Notes under the pieces: generated by a model
What the model saw: only the letters and a program-made list of their open reading frames with translations
Told to the model about the DNA's origin: nothing
Databases searched by the model: none
Made by a program: the position numbers and the translations under genes
Shown here: piece after piece, positions 33,838-45,436 of the stretch
Numbering within the stretch: position 1 is the first letter of the stretch
Layout of the letters: each line of letters starts with the position of its first letter
Assembly: GCA_000827205.1 (NCBI GenBank)
Contig: KN832568.1
Coordinates: 193,300-257,299 of the forward strand
Direction: 5' to 3'
Length of the DNA stretch: 64,000 nt
Origin: Plicaturopsis crispa FD-325 SS-3
Taxonomy: Eukaryota; Basidiomycota; Agaricomycetes; Amylocorticiales; Amylocorticiaceae

Positions 33838-36610
33838 ATGCCCCCGAAAGTAACGCACCCGACAGGCGTGGCCTTCTTTGACGAACATGGTCCAAGACCC
33901 ACCAATGTCGACGCTGCTACTTACTATGCCGGGGGTGATACCTACACTCGGTCGAGAACATACAGTCAGGTACGCTGTGTGCGTCCAAAGCTGTGAACGC
34001 CTGCTCACACCGGATCAATCGGTAGTCTCATCTTCAAGGGTACAAGCCCAAGCGCGCGCCAGCGTTCGAGGAGGACCTCCATCTCCGGACACGGCGAATG
34101 TCGCACGACGAGAAGTCTGTGACTGCGCCACGGCGTTTCCTCATTGATGTTGAGGAGACTATACGTGTCGTGCTGGAGCAGGAGGACACCGATGGTGACT
34201 TCCAGATCAGCATTACCGACGCAGGCCCCAAGATGATGGCGCTCGGAACGGCAACGAGCAACGGATTCAAGAGTTTTGACATTCGGGTTAGTGGACACAA
34301 TCTGTCATCAGTCTATCTCCGAGCGCTAACCTATATCACTTCTAAAGGGAACGTACATGCTGTCCAATCTCCTGCAAGAATTGGCTCTCGCTCGTGATCA
34401 TAACCGGAAGCGCATCGTCTTGGACGAGGCTCGTCTGACTGAAAATCCTGTTGACCGGCTTTCACGCATGATCAAGAACTCATTCTGGCACTCTCTTACG
34501 CGTCGTATCGACGGCGAGGGGCTGGAGATCATCACTGCAGACCCCAAGAACCGTACGGGGCGCATCAACCCGCGCATCTATGTACCGTTTGGAGAGCCAG
34601 CAATGGCCGAGTACTACAGAAAGGTTGCGAAAGAGAAACCGCACATGAATTTGGATGTTCAGGTTCTGCCGCAGAAATGCGACGACCCCGTGTTCGTGAA
34701 AAGCTTGAACTCGAAGCCGGGTATCCTGGCTTTGGCTATGAATGAAGTTGACGATGGCCATGGCGGGCGGACGCTCAAGGGCATTCCGTTCATCGTTCCT
34801 GGCGCGCGCTTTAACGAGGTCAGTGTATCTCGTGCCTCAGCCCGGTGCCGTGTGACTGACCTACCACATGCAGCTCTACAACTGGGATTCCTACTTCATC
34901 ACGCTCGGCCTCCTCGTTGACGGCAAAGTCGCAATGGCGAAGGGCATGGTCGAGCACTTCATCTTCGAAATCAAGCACTACGGCAAGATTCTGAACGGAA
35001 GCCGGAGCTACTACCTCTGCCGCACACAGCCGCCCTTCCTCACCGACATGGCCTTGCAGATATACAACCAACTCGACCGCTCGGACCTCGAATCCAACCG
35101 GCAGTGGCTGAAGCTTGCCATTCAGGCCGCCATCAAGGAGTACCACACCATCTGGGTCGCCGAGCCGCGCATCGATCCCAAGACAGGTCTCTCTCGCTAC
35201 CGTCCCGAGGGTCTCGGAATCCCACCAGAGACGGAGGCGAGCCATTTCACCCATGTCTTGGAGCCCTACGCACAGAAGCACGGGCTCTCCGTCCTCGATT
35301 TCACTGAGAAGTACAACGATGGCTCCATAAAGGAGCCTCAGCTCGACGAGTACTTCCTCCACGACCGTGCTGTGCGAGAATCCGGCCACGACACGACGTA
35401 CCGATTCGAGAAGCGGTGCGCTAACCTAGGCACTATTGATCTGCAGGCGTTGTTGTACAAGTACGAGGTCGACATTGGGACCGCCATTCGGGAGGTGTTT
35501 GACGACGAACTCGAACTTGACGAGGATTTCCCGCTCGCGCCATTCCCTCCGTCGGTGGAGGCGTATGCCAACCCTCGCCGGGAGAGCTCCAAGCGGCGGC
35601 CACAAACGAGCGACGAGTGGTTCGAGCGTGCTGAGCATCGGAAACAGATGATCGACAAGTATCTGTGGAACGAGAGTAAGAGCCTTTACTTCGACTACGA
35701 CACCGTCACGGAGAAGCAGATTCTCTACGAGAGTGTCACTGCGCTGTGGGCACTGTGGGCTGGTTGCGCTAGTGAAGAACAGGCATGGAAACTTGTGTAA
35801 GTCCTTATTACTGTGTTTATTTGCGATGTGGAGCTCACCCACTCTATGTGTAGGTCTCATTCATTACAGAAGTTCGAGGTCCTGGGTGGTCTGGTGTCAG
35901 GAACGGAGGAATCGAGGGGCAAGATTTCCCTTGACCGTCCCAATCGGCAGTGGGATTACCCGTACGTATCTTTTCATCTCTATGTATGGATTCGATTGAC
36001 ATTGACCAAATCTATAGTTATGCGTGGCCTCCACACCAGATCATGGCTTGGGTTGGTTTGGAGCGGTACGGCTATCTAGAGGATGCGCAAAGGCTAGCTT
36101 ACAGGTTCCTATACATGTAAGCACTCACCATCTCTCACGAGTGTCCGACTGCTGACGGTGGTACATAGGATGACAACTGCATTCGTTGATTTCAATGGTG
36201 TTGTGCCCGAGAAGGTGTGTCCATCCTGTTCGTCATGCTTGCACCGCACGCTTATACTTCCTTTCAGTTTGACGCTGTCAAACTCTCGCACTTAGTCGAC
36301 GCGGAATACGGGAATCAAGGCATCGATTTCAAGATGGTTCCCCGTGAAGGATTCGGCTGGATGAACTGTACGTCCCGAACTGATGCGTCTGCACAATATA
36401 CTAAAGTTCATCCATATAGCTGCATACCAAGTCGGGCTCTCTTTCCTGACGACCCACATGCGTCGTGCGGTGGCGGCATGCACGAGCCCCGAAGTATTCT
36501 TTAACGCACAGATCAACGCAGACGCAGCGGCCGCGCAGGCGACCGCCGCCGCCGGCGACCCGCTCGGCCTCGCCATGGACGCCCTCCACCTCTCCGCCTC
36601 CTCGGGCTAG
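33838..36610 (+). CDS. NTH1: Neutral trehalase (GH37)
   Basis: The enzyme splits cytosolic alpha,alpha-trehalose to two glucose molecules, ending stress protection and fuelling germination. Start ATG at 33838 ([18 protein letters not shown]). The regulatory N-terminus contains [10 protein letters not shown], a protein kinase A site of the RRxS type, and an EF-hand-like calcium loop [17 protein letters not shown]; both are known controls of fungal neutral trehalases. The GH37 domain shows [18 protein letters not shown], in which the family signature PGGRF-x-E-x-Y-x-WDSYF is near complete, then [54 protein letters not shown] and GYQVGL-like [13 protein letters not shown] following REGFGWMN. About eight introns all keep frame. 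The assignment is firm. Confidence 0.93.
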
Positions 36611-36961
36611 TCGCGCCCATCGCGCCCCTCTGGTGAGATAGCGGGTTACACTATATGATTCATGTTAGATGCTTCTTAGGACCGTTTTAATGCGTGTGCC
36701 AGTTATGCATCGCTTTGTATCTCGTGTACCATCCACCCTTGCATCGTCGACGCCCATCGACAGTCGGACAGCTCCCTCTGACGACCGCTACGCTAGATTA
36801 TTCTGTCTTGTATATATGCCTACACCCTAATGATCGCTTTGCTTTGCTTTCGTTACGCCGCCAACCACTTGCGGTGACCTTGGGTTGTGAAGCCCAATCA
36901 CAAGCCGCCGACCTTCCGCTTTGCAGCCCGGACGGAAGTCTGCTTTCCACTTCGATGCTCG
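36611..36961. other. Intergenic promoter region of ATG15
   Basis: A 351-base gap between tandem plus-strand genes. An open frame continues upstream of the ATG15 start, but the signal-anchor reading from ATG 36962 is preferred. Confidence 0.5.
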
Positions 36962-38497
36962 ATGTTACCTATTGCGCTGAGGACCCTCCTCGTCGCTTCG
37001 TCTGCCTTATACTGCTTCGCTGAGCAGCAGGTGCTCTCCGGATATGAACCCGCGGCGCTCAACTTCCAGTTGCGGCATCAACATGCTGTCTCCCCGTCCG
37101 CGCAAGTAGCGTTCTCGGACATCCCCTCGCACGACGCCCACGCTTACGCCGTCGACGCGCATTCTGTACGCACTCGATCAGTCAGGACACATAAGCCACC
37201 GTCGTTCGCTGCGCACGCGCAAGCGCGGGCGCGATCTATACAGTATGGCCAGAGCGAGAGCCTGCCGTGGGACGAGGATGAGGTCCTGGGACCCGATATT
37301 GAGAGTCGGGAGAGCCTCCTTGAGCTCGCGAAGATGACGAATAACGCGTATCTAGAGCCAGGCGACGCAGGGTGGTACGACCTGGACGGGAAGTGGAACT
37401 CTGTATGTCTGCCTCTGCCATACATCCACGGCCAGTGTATCTTAACTTATCACCCCCGCCAGACTTACCCATTTGGTTGGGAACCTGACGCCGACGGGTT
37501 CCGCGGACACGTATTCGCCACAGCGGACAACTCCACCGTGGTCCTGTCCATCAAGGGCACTTCGGCGACAGTCGTAGGAGGGGGCGGGCCCACCAGCAAG
37601 AGAGATAAACTCAACGACAACCTCCTCTTCAGCTGCTGCTGCGCGCGCGTAGACTGGACCTGGACGACCGTGTGTGGGTGCTACCGCGGGGGCTGGCAAT
37701 GCCACCAGGACTGCGTCGAGCAGGCTCTCATTGAGGACAGCTTATTTTATCCTATCGGGACTGTGCGTACGCTTTCCGTTCATGTCCTTTTGCATTTCAT
37801 TTGAATTGAGCGTTGTGTGTGTCGTCCAGAATTTGTACAATAATTTGACTTATATGTACCCAGAATCCAACATATGGATCATCGGCCATTCGTTAGGCGG
37901 CGCACTAGCTTCGCTCATTGGTGTGACGTTTGGCACGCCTGCCGTCGGTTTTGAGGCGCCGGGGGAGAAGATGGCTGCAGCACGTTTGCATTTGCCTTCA
38001 CCGGTACGAAATGTTGCATCGTTGGCCCATTTACACTCTGACTTCACTTTTGCAGCCCTCGACACACCATGTCACCCATGTATACCACACTGCGGACCCC
38101 ATTGCGATGGGGACGTGCAACGGGGTCTTGTCCTCCTGTGCTCTCGGTGGATATGCCATGGAATCTCAGTATGCCTTACCCGTCACCTCGTGAGCTCTGT
38201 AGGTTCTGATCCATAGTGCAGATGTCATCTTGGGCTGTCTATCGTATACGACACGGTCTCCAATCTCTCCTGGTCTGTAGACATCCGCACGCACGGCATC
38301 GTGAATGTCATCACCCGCGTCCTGGGCGAGCCGTGGGCTCCGAGCGTAGAGGTCGGGAGAGAAGTGCCCGAGGCGCGACCTCAGGATGATTGTGTGGTAC
38401 GTTCCCTTCCTTGTATATCATCGCGTACCATAATGAGAGACTCACCTCGTTACAGGAATGTTATAGTTGGGATTTTGGGGACTATCCGCCGAAATGA
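36962..38497 (+). CDS. ATG15: Atg15-type vacuolar phospholipase/lipase
   Basis: Atg15 breaks down the membranes of autophagic and multivesicular bodies inside the vacuole. Start ATG at 36962 ([19 protein letters not shown]), a hydrophobic signal anchor as expected for a protein delivered through the secretory route. The alpha/beta-hydrolase domain holds [25 protein letters not shown] (catalytic Ser in GHSLGG), [11 protein letters not shown] (likely Asp) and RTHGIVNVI (likely His). The Cys-rich segment [19 protein letters not shown] is typical of the family, as is the tail [17 protein letters not shown]. Five short introns splice in frame; the last one (about 38397-38455) joins DCV to ECYSW and fixes the stop at 38495. 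Family and role are well supported. Confidence 0.9.
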
Positions 38498-38719
38498 AGG
38501 GGGAAGATCTATATTGTATTTATTTTGAATATACCTATCGTCTGCTAGAGGTGTTTTTTGCATAACGGTAGAACATAATTATCTGGTGCCACTTGTCCAT
38601 ACAAGCTGTCAGACACGTTATTCCACTAACTTAAGACCTAGTGTACGCCACAGTGACGCTCAGAACGCGTGAGCGAACGCGTCGACGCGTCTGATTCAAC
38701 TCAAACCTTACCACGAACC

Positions 38720-39251
38720 ATGATAATCCCAATAAACATACCCGCCTCCGGATCCAGCACGACCCCAAAGCTCCCCCCACAGCTCGCGACGCTCGGAAAC
38801 GACGAGGTCGTGCTCATCGAGCTGCAAGGCGCGCTCGAGGTCGAGTGCAACGCGCCCACCGACCGGGATGGCCAGATGGTCGGGAAGCTGAGGATGGACG
38901 AGGGCTCGGTGCGTGCCCCTCCGCTGCCTAGTTGACTGCACTCCTGACTGACGCCCCTTGCACTTGACGCAGGGCAAACCGACGCTGTTCATCGGGCACC
39001 ATCTCCTCGAGGGCAAGATCGTGACCCTCCCCAAGCCCATCGCCGTCATCCACCGTCCTGCGCGTTCTAGCCAACCTACTGATGAGGAAGGCGGCGAGGG
39101 GGAGGAGGGTGGTGCGCAGGGTCAGGTGGGCTGGGACATGCTCGCGATCGTGAAGCGGAAGATCGTGTTCTCGAAGCGCCCGATGCCGATTGTGGGGCTG
39201 GGGATGGGCGCGTCGGTGGCTGCTGTCGCGAGCGCGGGGAAGACCAGCTAG
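38720..39251 (+). CDS. CTF8: Chromosome transmission fidelity protein Ctf8
   Basis: Ctf8 joins Ctf18 and Dcc1 in the alternative clamp loader needed for sister-chromatid cohesion and replication checkpoint signalling in the nucleus. Start ATG at 38720 (MIIPINIPASGSSTTPKLP). One 61-base intron (38909-38970) is removed in frame. Conserved stretches are EVVLIELQGALEVE, GKLRMDEGSGKPTLFIGHHL, LEGKIVTLPKPIAVIHR and the C-terminal AIVKRKIVFSKRPMPIVGL. A Glu/Gly-rich insert (EEGGEGEEGG) separates the last two blocks. Total about 155 residues, the usual length for Ctf8. Confidence 0.87.
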
Positions 39252-39992
39252 GCCTCTGACGCGTCGATGGGGTCTATTGGGCATGCATGGGCCTGGCATG
39301 GTACGGCGGCGCGCGTGTTGTGCAGATATGTTGAGCTGACGATGGCTTTCGTACTAGTGAAGGCGACTGTCCGCCGAGGGTGCATCTGGCCATCGTTGGG
39401 GACGATGTACTGCAGGTAGCACGCTCAGCGCTTAGGTCCGGGAGCCTGTTGGCATCCTCGTTACCTAGAAGCATATCGCTGTACGGGAGGATCCAACCTA
39501 CGAAGAAGCTCTAACAGGCTCAATGGCGCCGCTAATGCCTTCACTGGATGTAGATACAGCTCACGCAGGTCAATTCTTTGGAGAATTTATCATACATTTT
39601 CAGGACTGCAGAACCATTCAACGATACCGTACACACGTCAAGACCGAATCGAACCACGAATGAAATTGGCATGCAAAACCAGAAAAAATGGAACAGAGAC
39701 AAATTAGATACAGTAAACACCAGACGACGACAAGCATCACAATGGGGGATACATGAATTACACGCCTCTCTTGCTAAGTATTACAATATGCATATGGTTG
39801 CAAGGCAAGGCGAGCTTGAGCTCGAGTACGACGCCGCTGCGGGTCTATGGGGGGTGCGGCGGCGGCGCGAGTGATGGATGAAGGCGGGGAGAGACGGATG
39901 GATGGATGAACGAAAGCGAGTGGGTGTGAATGCGGGGGAGCGGATAATTTATAAATGATGGGCGGCGTAAGGCGGCAATGGTAAATGGAATC

Positions 39993-40018
39993 TGGATGGA
40001 TGGATGGATGGATGGATG
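39993..40018. repeat. (TGGA)n microsatellite
   Basis: Six and a half uninterrupted TGGA units; a shorter run of the same motif lies at 39895-39910. Confidence 0.9.
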
Positions 40019-40159
40019 CTGGACCGGGTCGAGTTTTGCGAGCGGCAGGCGCGGTTTGGTTTCGAGAGTGCAGGATGCAGGGGGCGAGGTGCGCTGCATG
40101 CGTGATATATGACGGCCGCCAAGGAAGTGAAAGCCAGGCCGGCGCAGGGCGGCACGGAC

Positions 40160-40182
40160 GGGATGGGATGGGATGGGATGGG
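40160..40182. repeat. (GGGAT)n microsatellite
   Basis: Four perfect GGGAT units plus GGG, about 140 bases from the TGGA tract. Confidence 0.9.
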
Positions 40183-40484
40183 CAAACGGTGAATGGGCCA
40201 CGGTGTACATTACGATACACTGGTACAGGTTGCATTGCTGGTTGTTGTTATAGCAGTTTTTCGAGTGTTTATGGGTTTGTGCTGGATATGTTGGCGGTGG
40301 TGATACAGATGGGCGGAATGGAACGCGCCGCGAAATGAAATGCGATAAATGTCGAATGCGAAGCGGGAAGGGGAGTGTGAAACCAAGAGGCGCTGGAGAG
40401 ATATGCCAAGCCGGGCTGTTGTGCCGTGACCGTAGTGCGATAAGAGATATTTTGGCGTCCCAAACGAGGCACGTTATGGGCCCT

Positions 40485-41327
40485 CTAATTGAAGCCGTCG
40501 AAGTGGCCCTTGAGGATCCGTTCGCCCATCGGCGACGGTGCGCGACGAGGCTTGCCGCCGCCCACAGTCTCCGGCGCCAACGTCGCACGGCGCACTTTCA
40601 TGCGGGGCGTAGGCGGGCCGGCGGCGAAAGAGCCGCCAGTGGGGCTGACAGCCGAATTCGGCGGCGGCGAGGGCGGTGCCCTCGCAGAGTAGGGCGTCTG
40701 CGGCTGTAAAAAATAGACGACGGTTAGAATTAAGGATAAGGTCATCCTGCCGCAGGGCTTACTCGGTTGAAGGCACCGCCAAGGGAGAGACGCCTGAGGA
40801 CGCCGTGCCCACGGGCCTCTGGGGCTGCCGGAGACGGCTGCTGCTGCTGAGAGAAGAAACCAGCGGCAGCAGTGCTGGAACGACGTGCGTGCGCAGCGAC
40901 CGGCAATTCGCACTCCTGTTCATCCTCTGTTGATTGTCAGATGAATTCCAAAATTATATTGATTTCTGTCAGTGGACTCACCTTCAAACACCGGTCCTCC
41001 AAAGTTGCGTGCGAAGGGGAAGGTAGCAGCGTTCCCGCTCTTCGCTGTGGGCGACTGGCTCGCTAGGAAGTAGCTTAGGATCGGTGAAGTCGAGGGTGAA
41101 GTTGCGGGGACACGGGATTGGGTGGTGGACAGCGGTGTCTGGACGAGGGGGGAGGCGATGGGCGAGTTCGACGAGGCAGAAGAGGCGGAAGATGTTGAAA
41201 CTGACGCAGAGCGACGACGATGTCCGCCTTGGCGGCTGCCTGCGTTAGGAATGGCCATGGGCTCAGAATGTCCCGCGAGACCGTTGTTATTTTCGTTGTT
41301 TCCGTGACCGTGGTGCGCGGCTGCCAT
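40485..41327 (-). CDS. Unrecognised Ser-rich, probably phosphorylated protein
   Basis: No family was recognised. Start ATG at 41327 (MAAAHHGHGNNENNNG). Three exons join in frame with introns at about 40926-40989 and 40704-40759, giving roughly 240 residues. It is largely disordered: Ser/Thr/Pro-rich with RRRSASVSTSSASSAS, RRSSTAAAGFF, then a striking VLRRLSLGGAFNR, TPRMKVRRATLAPETV and a C-terminal RRAPSPMGERILKGHFDGFN. Repeated RRxS motifs suggest protein kinase A or 14-3-3 regulation. The sharp C-terminal motif and preserved introns support a real, conserved gene. Function unknown. Confidence 0.6.
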
Positions 41328-43162
41328 GTTTGCTGTCGACGTTGTGATGTTTCTTCTGGTTTGCGGAACTTGGGATAGGATGGTGGGCGTGTAAGAAAGA
41401 GAGGTGTGCAGGGTTGCGGTCAGACGACGGCTGTTTATATAGCGACTTGAGTGGCAATCCCCGTTGCCACCCAAATGAACTCCGCAGCCGAACCAGGCTC
41501 AACTCTATTTACCGCCGGCTCATTTCGTTCGTAGCTCATGTTCTTTCCCCAAAACACCAGTTTCCATGTCATCGCACACGCAGCGTGTCCCCATTCTCTG
41601 CCAGTCTCGACCCTCGTTTAGCCCTGCAAGGCGTTCTGCTGCAGTCTGGACGCCGGTACTGCGAACTGTTCTCAGGCTCCGTTGATAAGACTTGAATATC
41701 ACCGAGTCGATTTGAATAGACTTGAATCAGAGTCGACTCACTGCTGTGCTCGTGCTCTCTCATCCGCCTGGTTCCGTGGACTGCGCACCACAGTCTGCTC
41801 CAACGAACGCTGCAGTGTTTCTATTTCGCGACCGAGTTGCATCCGCGAGACGATTATCGAGACCAGTTTGCTGCAAGCAAAGATCTACCCCACACTGATT
41901 TAGCTCTGGAACCTTTACCCCGCATTTCGAAGCCATGCCACTTACGTAGCGCGTCTGACCACGAGACGCGATCTCTAAACCTTTTCTTGGCCCTCACATT
42001 GTCGAGCACTCCGGTGACCCTGCCGTGCATCAGCTGGTGCACGGCGTTGAAAAGTATTCGTATTTTGCCACGGTCTCCAAAGGCTGAGTAGGCACGGGTG
42101 CTGCTATTCGGAGGAAATGCACGGCCGTGGCCAGTTTAGAGTTCACGCTGTTCATTTATGCGTCCGCGTCGATCGCGAGGGATGGGCGCAAGCACCTAGC
42201 TGCATCCGTCGACGCCTGAACTCGGTTCGGGAAGCGATGCGCCGGTTTGCCTGCGCGGGTGACTGCGATGCATGCACTTCACTGTCACGGTGGAGAGCAC
42301 ACAATCGTCGTGAAGCATATCGAGGTCTCGGGAGGCATGCAGAGATTCTACTCGCGCGCCGGTGGAGATAATGATCAGCAGGAACATTAATGTGAGCGGG
42401 ATCTGCGAGTTGACGAGAGCTCAATTGCAAGTGAGCTCGTTATGCCGAGGAACGAATGAAGGGATGGAAATGGAATCGACATGGACAAGCGCGGAGAGTG
42501 TGAGCGGGTCGCTTTTAATAGTCGACCGCATCCCAACTTCCATCAGTGCACCTTCCTCTCCCGCGAGGCAGATCCTTGTTTCTTATCTGACGCGCGAGTT
42601 CATTGAGGATTGACATACAGAGGAAAGGGAAAGCGCTTTGCCTGGAATAGAACACTCGCACGAGAGGTTCGTAGATATGGAGCGGCTAGGGCGACGGGGA
42701 TATTCTCCAGCGAGCTGCATTCCCTCTCACGAAGGATCTACGGGCGACGGAGAAGAAATGGAAGTAGATGCGGATACGCACCCGTGAAAAATGGCCCGTC
42801 GACCAGTTTCACCGCCGATGCATATTATGACTGAGGAAATGCACGCATGCCATGGACGAACCAGTATGTACTGCTTCACACGGGCATCTTTACATATCCA
42901 AGAGTGCGACAGCCTCGTGTAAAGAAGTTGTTACAAAGGCGCCGTCAAATGTATCGAATCCTGGAAGTTTTTCATGAGTACCTCCACAGACACGTACGGA
43001 TGCAGAACTTACCCCGACGTCCGTCCCCTCAGTATTCGTCAAACAACATCCTTGGTGTGGGTCAGCACTATGTTCCTTGCTTAAATGACACTCCTACAAT
43101 GTTCAATGAGCAATGCGTCCATCCAGAGACTCGAGACCGTATGCATGCAGACTTACTTCTTG
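41328..43162. other. Long region without a convincing gene
   Basis: 1.8 kb between the Ser-rich protein and the F-box gene. Several short frames exist on both strands (for example 42362-42613 +, 42152-42430 -), but none shows a domain, a signal peptide or in-frame splicing. It may hold long UTRs, a non-coding RNA or a decayed gene. Confidence 0.4.
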
Positions 43163-44662
43163 TCACCAGATTCCTGCATGACTGTAGACTGCATCCTCTT
43201 CGTCGTCGTCGTCGTCGTCATCATCATCGCCATCCTCCTCCTCCTCCTCCCCGAGTTCTCGAAACGCCTCAGGTACCAGTCGCTCGAACCGCTCCTCGAT
43301 ATCGGATACTTCCTCGACGTCAACACCCGCAGACACCAGCGAGTACCTAAGCGCATCGCCAACCGGCCGGCCCCGCGCCCTCAGCTTCTCGCCAATTCGC
43401 ACACTCTCGAACTCGGGACACCTTCCATTATCCTTCGCAGACTTAATCAGCGTGCTAACATCGTCAACGAACTGATACTCCTGCTCGCGCGACGGGTACC
43501 TAAGGCCCCCAATCGTCAGCGTGCGCAGCCGCCTCCAGCTCTCGCCGGACCACGACCCCGCGATGTGCATCATGAGCAGCATCTCGCGCGTCGCCGTCGG
43601 CATTACGAGCGCAGTGACGTCCGGGAACGCGTGCATGAAGGGCTTGAGGAAGCTCGGGTTCGTGACCGCGTGCAGCTCGAGCGTGCGCAGCGCGGGGAAC
43701 TTCGGGGAGAGGCCCTCGAGCTGTGACGCGTTGGTGGCCTCGCCGAGGGTGTCTTCTTCCTCGTAGTGGATCACGAGGGTGTGTAGGGCGGGGAGACGGA
43801 GGGTGTTGAGCAGCTGGGCGAGGGAGATGTCGAGGGGGACGGAGCGCACGACGGCGAGCGTGGTCACGAGCGGGAGGTGGACGAGGTCTTTGTAGTCGGA
43901 CCACTCGTCGTCGTCGTAGTCCTCAATGATCGGGCCTTCGAGCACGAGGGTGGTCAGGGCGTCGAACCCCGTGAACATCCCGGACAACTGGTGGTCGCGA
44001 AGCGACTCTTGTCCCGTCTCGCACACCCGGAAATGAAATGTGGTCACGTCGCCCAGCGGCAACGGACACTGGTCCATACCCAGCCCGGACACGCGGAGCT
44101 CCTTCAGAGGCGCAGTGCCGTTCGATCTAGGGAGCGTCCACGCGATATCCGGGTCCACCACCGTGGATATCCACACGCGTTCTACGCGCGAGCACGCGAG
44201 GTGCGTAAGGGCGTTTATGAGCAGGTAAGAATTGCGGTCGAACAGCGTGAAAAACTGCATCCGGTGGAGGTGCGGCGTGACGGCCTCCGTGATCACCCTC
44301 ACCCGCGTCGACCCGATATGTGTATTAGACTCGATCTCGGTGAGGTCCAGGTGTACGTCGAGGGAGCGGTTTCCGGAGCTCTGCAGCCATGACGGGTAGA
44401 GCGTGTGTGTTGTCACCGTCGTCCACAGGGCGGAGGTCGCGAGTGCGACTTCGCGCCAGCGCCGGCTGACGTGTGCGACCGTGCGGGGGAAAGAGGTCTT
44501 GTGCTGGAGGTCGGACGAATGGCCTAGGCCGATTTCGAAAATGGTTGAGAGAAGTTCGGGTGGGAGGGTGGATATGGGCGCCTCTTGATTACGTATCTCA
44601 GCGTCTGTAAGGGTGGCCAGCGCTTTGGATTGCAGGCGTTTTGAGGTGCGGCGCGGTTGCAT
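43163..44662 (-). CDS. F-box domain protein, family copy 1
   Basis: F-box proteins dock substrates onto SCF ubiquitin ligases through Skp1. Single exon of 499 residues, start ATG at 44662 (MQPRRTSKRLQSKALATL). The F-box starts at about residue 30: ISTLPPELLSTIFEIGLGHS followed by VAHVSRRWREVALATSALWT. The rest is leucine-patterned beta/alpha repeats (PLKELRVSGLG, DALTTLVLEG, PALHTLVIHY, PALRTLELHA) that would form a recognition surface. The C-terminus is a run of Glu and Asp encoded by a repeated GTC/ATC tract (43196-43255). It is clearly homologous to the F-box genes at 51.0-52.5 kb and 60.6-62.0 kb and to the decayed copy near 50 kb. The substrate is unknown. Confidence 0.82.
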   Translation of the reverse strand: MQPRRTSKRLQSKALATLTDAEIRNQEAPISTLPPELLSTIFEIGLGHSSDLQHKTSFPRTVAHVSRRWREVALATSALWTTVTTHTLYPSWLQSSGNRSLDVHLDLTEIESNTHIGSTRVRVITEAVTPHLHRMQFFTLFDRNSYLLINALTHLACSRVERVWISTVVDPDIAWTLPRSNGTAPLKELRVSGLGMDQCPLPLGDVTTFHFRVCETGQESLRDHQLSGMFTGFDALTTLVLEGPIIEDYDDDEWSDYKDLVHLPLVTTLAVVRSVPLDISLAQLLNTLRLPALHTLVIHYEEEDTLGEATNASQLEGLSPKFPALRTLELHAVTNPSFLKPFMHAFPDVTALVMPTATREMLLMMHIAGSWSGESWRRLRTLTIGGLRYPSREQEYQFVDDVSTLIKSAKDNGRCPEFESVRIGEKLRARGRPVGDALRYSLVSAGVDVEEVSDIEERFERLVPEAFRELGEEEEEDGDDDDDDDDDEEDAVYSHAGIW

Positions 44663-45436
44663 CTGGTAAGTATGAAAGCCGATAATTCTTCAGTAGTGAG
44701 CTTCGAGGTGCGAGATGATATGCACGTACCGTGCGGTTTGTACTCTATATTGGTGTATATCTACTGTCTCCCAAGTTGCATGGGCGTGTAATCGTGACTA
44801 CACTGCTCAATAGTCCAGGAGAAGTGCGTAGGCACAAGTAAAATTCTGCTCGAGCACGATTAGCGACAGGAAATATTTGCTGAGGGCTACCATACCTCGT
44901 TTTTTAGGTAGGTACACTGCAGAGTATACACCTGCTCTTGACCAAGAACAGCGAGCCCAACGAAAAGTGAGGAGGCACGCAAATTGCAATTGGAGATATT
45001 GAAAGCATTTTTGTCGTTGACGTAGCGCAAGCACCATGTCGCGATGTCAACATGTCGCGGTCCCCCTTTGCGCCACCGCGCATCCCGCTCGCATTGACCC
45101 ATTCGGCGGCCCGAGGACGGCTCTATCTTTGCAGGTTCGTGGATAAAAGGTGATACAATTAAGCTGCTATAGTATACGTCAAACAGCACGACACAACGAT
45201 GCCAGGATGGAAAGTCTAATGTACACGATGTCGATGAGTAGTGAATGAAAGTTCTGGCAAGAATTGCCCCCAGTATACATACGCATAAAAACCGATGGAG
45301 GAAGAGAAACCGAAGAGAAAGGAAAGTATGCGGGGGAATGAAACACCCGAAGATAAATAATGAATGTCAGTTGAGAAGAAACGCTGCAGCAAAACGGAGG
45401 AGGGACAGAGGAGGAAGGAAGGGGACGGCGGCTAAC
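44663..45436. other. Intergenic region
   Basis: Promoter of F-box copy 1 and 3' flank of the next gene. Minus-strand frames at 44807-45189 show no family resemblance. Confidence 0.45.

Larger units (their letters stand above)
39252..40484. other. Intergenic region with simple repeats
   Basis: A 1.2-kb region downstream of CTF8 with no credible gene. A long minus-strand open frame (39845-40588) owes its length to low-complexity sequence and shows no family pattern. Confidence 0.5.

Noticed and set aside
39845-40588. Minus-strand open frame of 247 residues
   Set aside because: Spans two microsatellites; His/Pro/Ser-rich translation with no domain or splice support.
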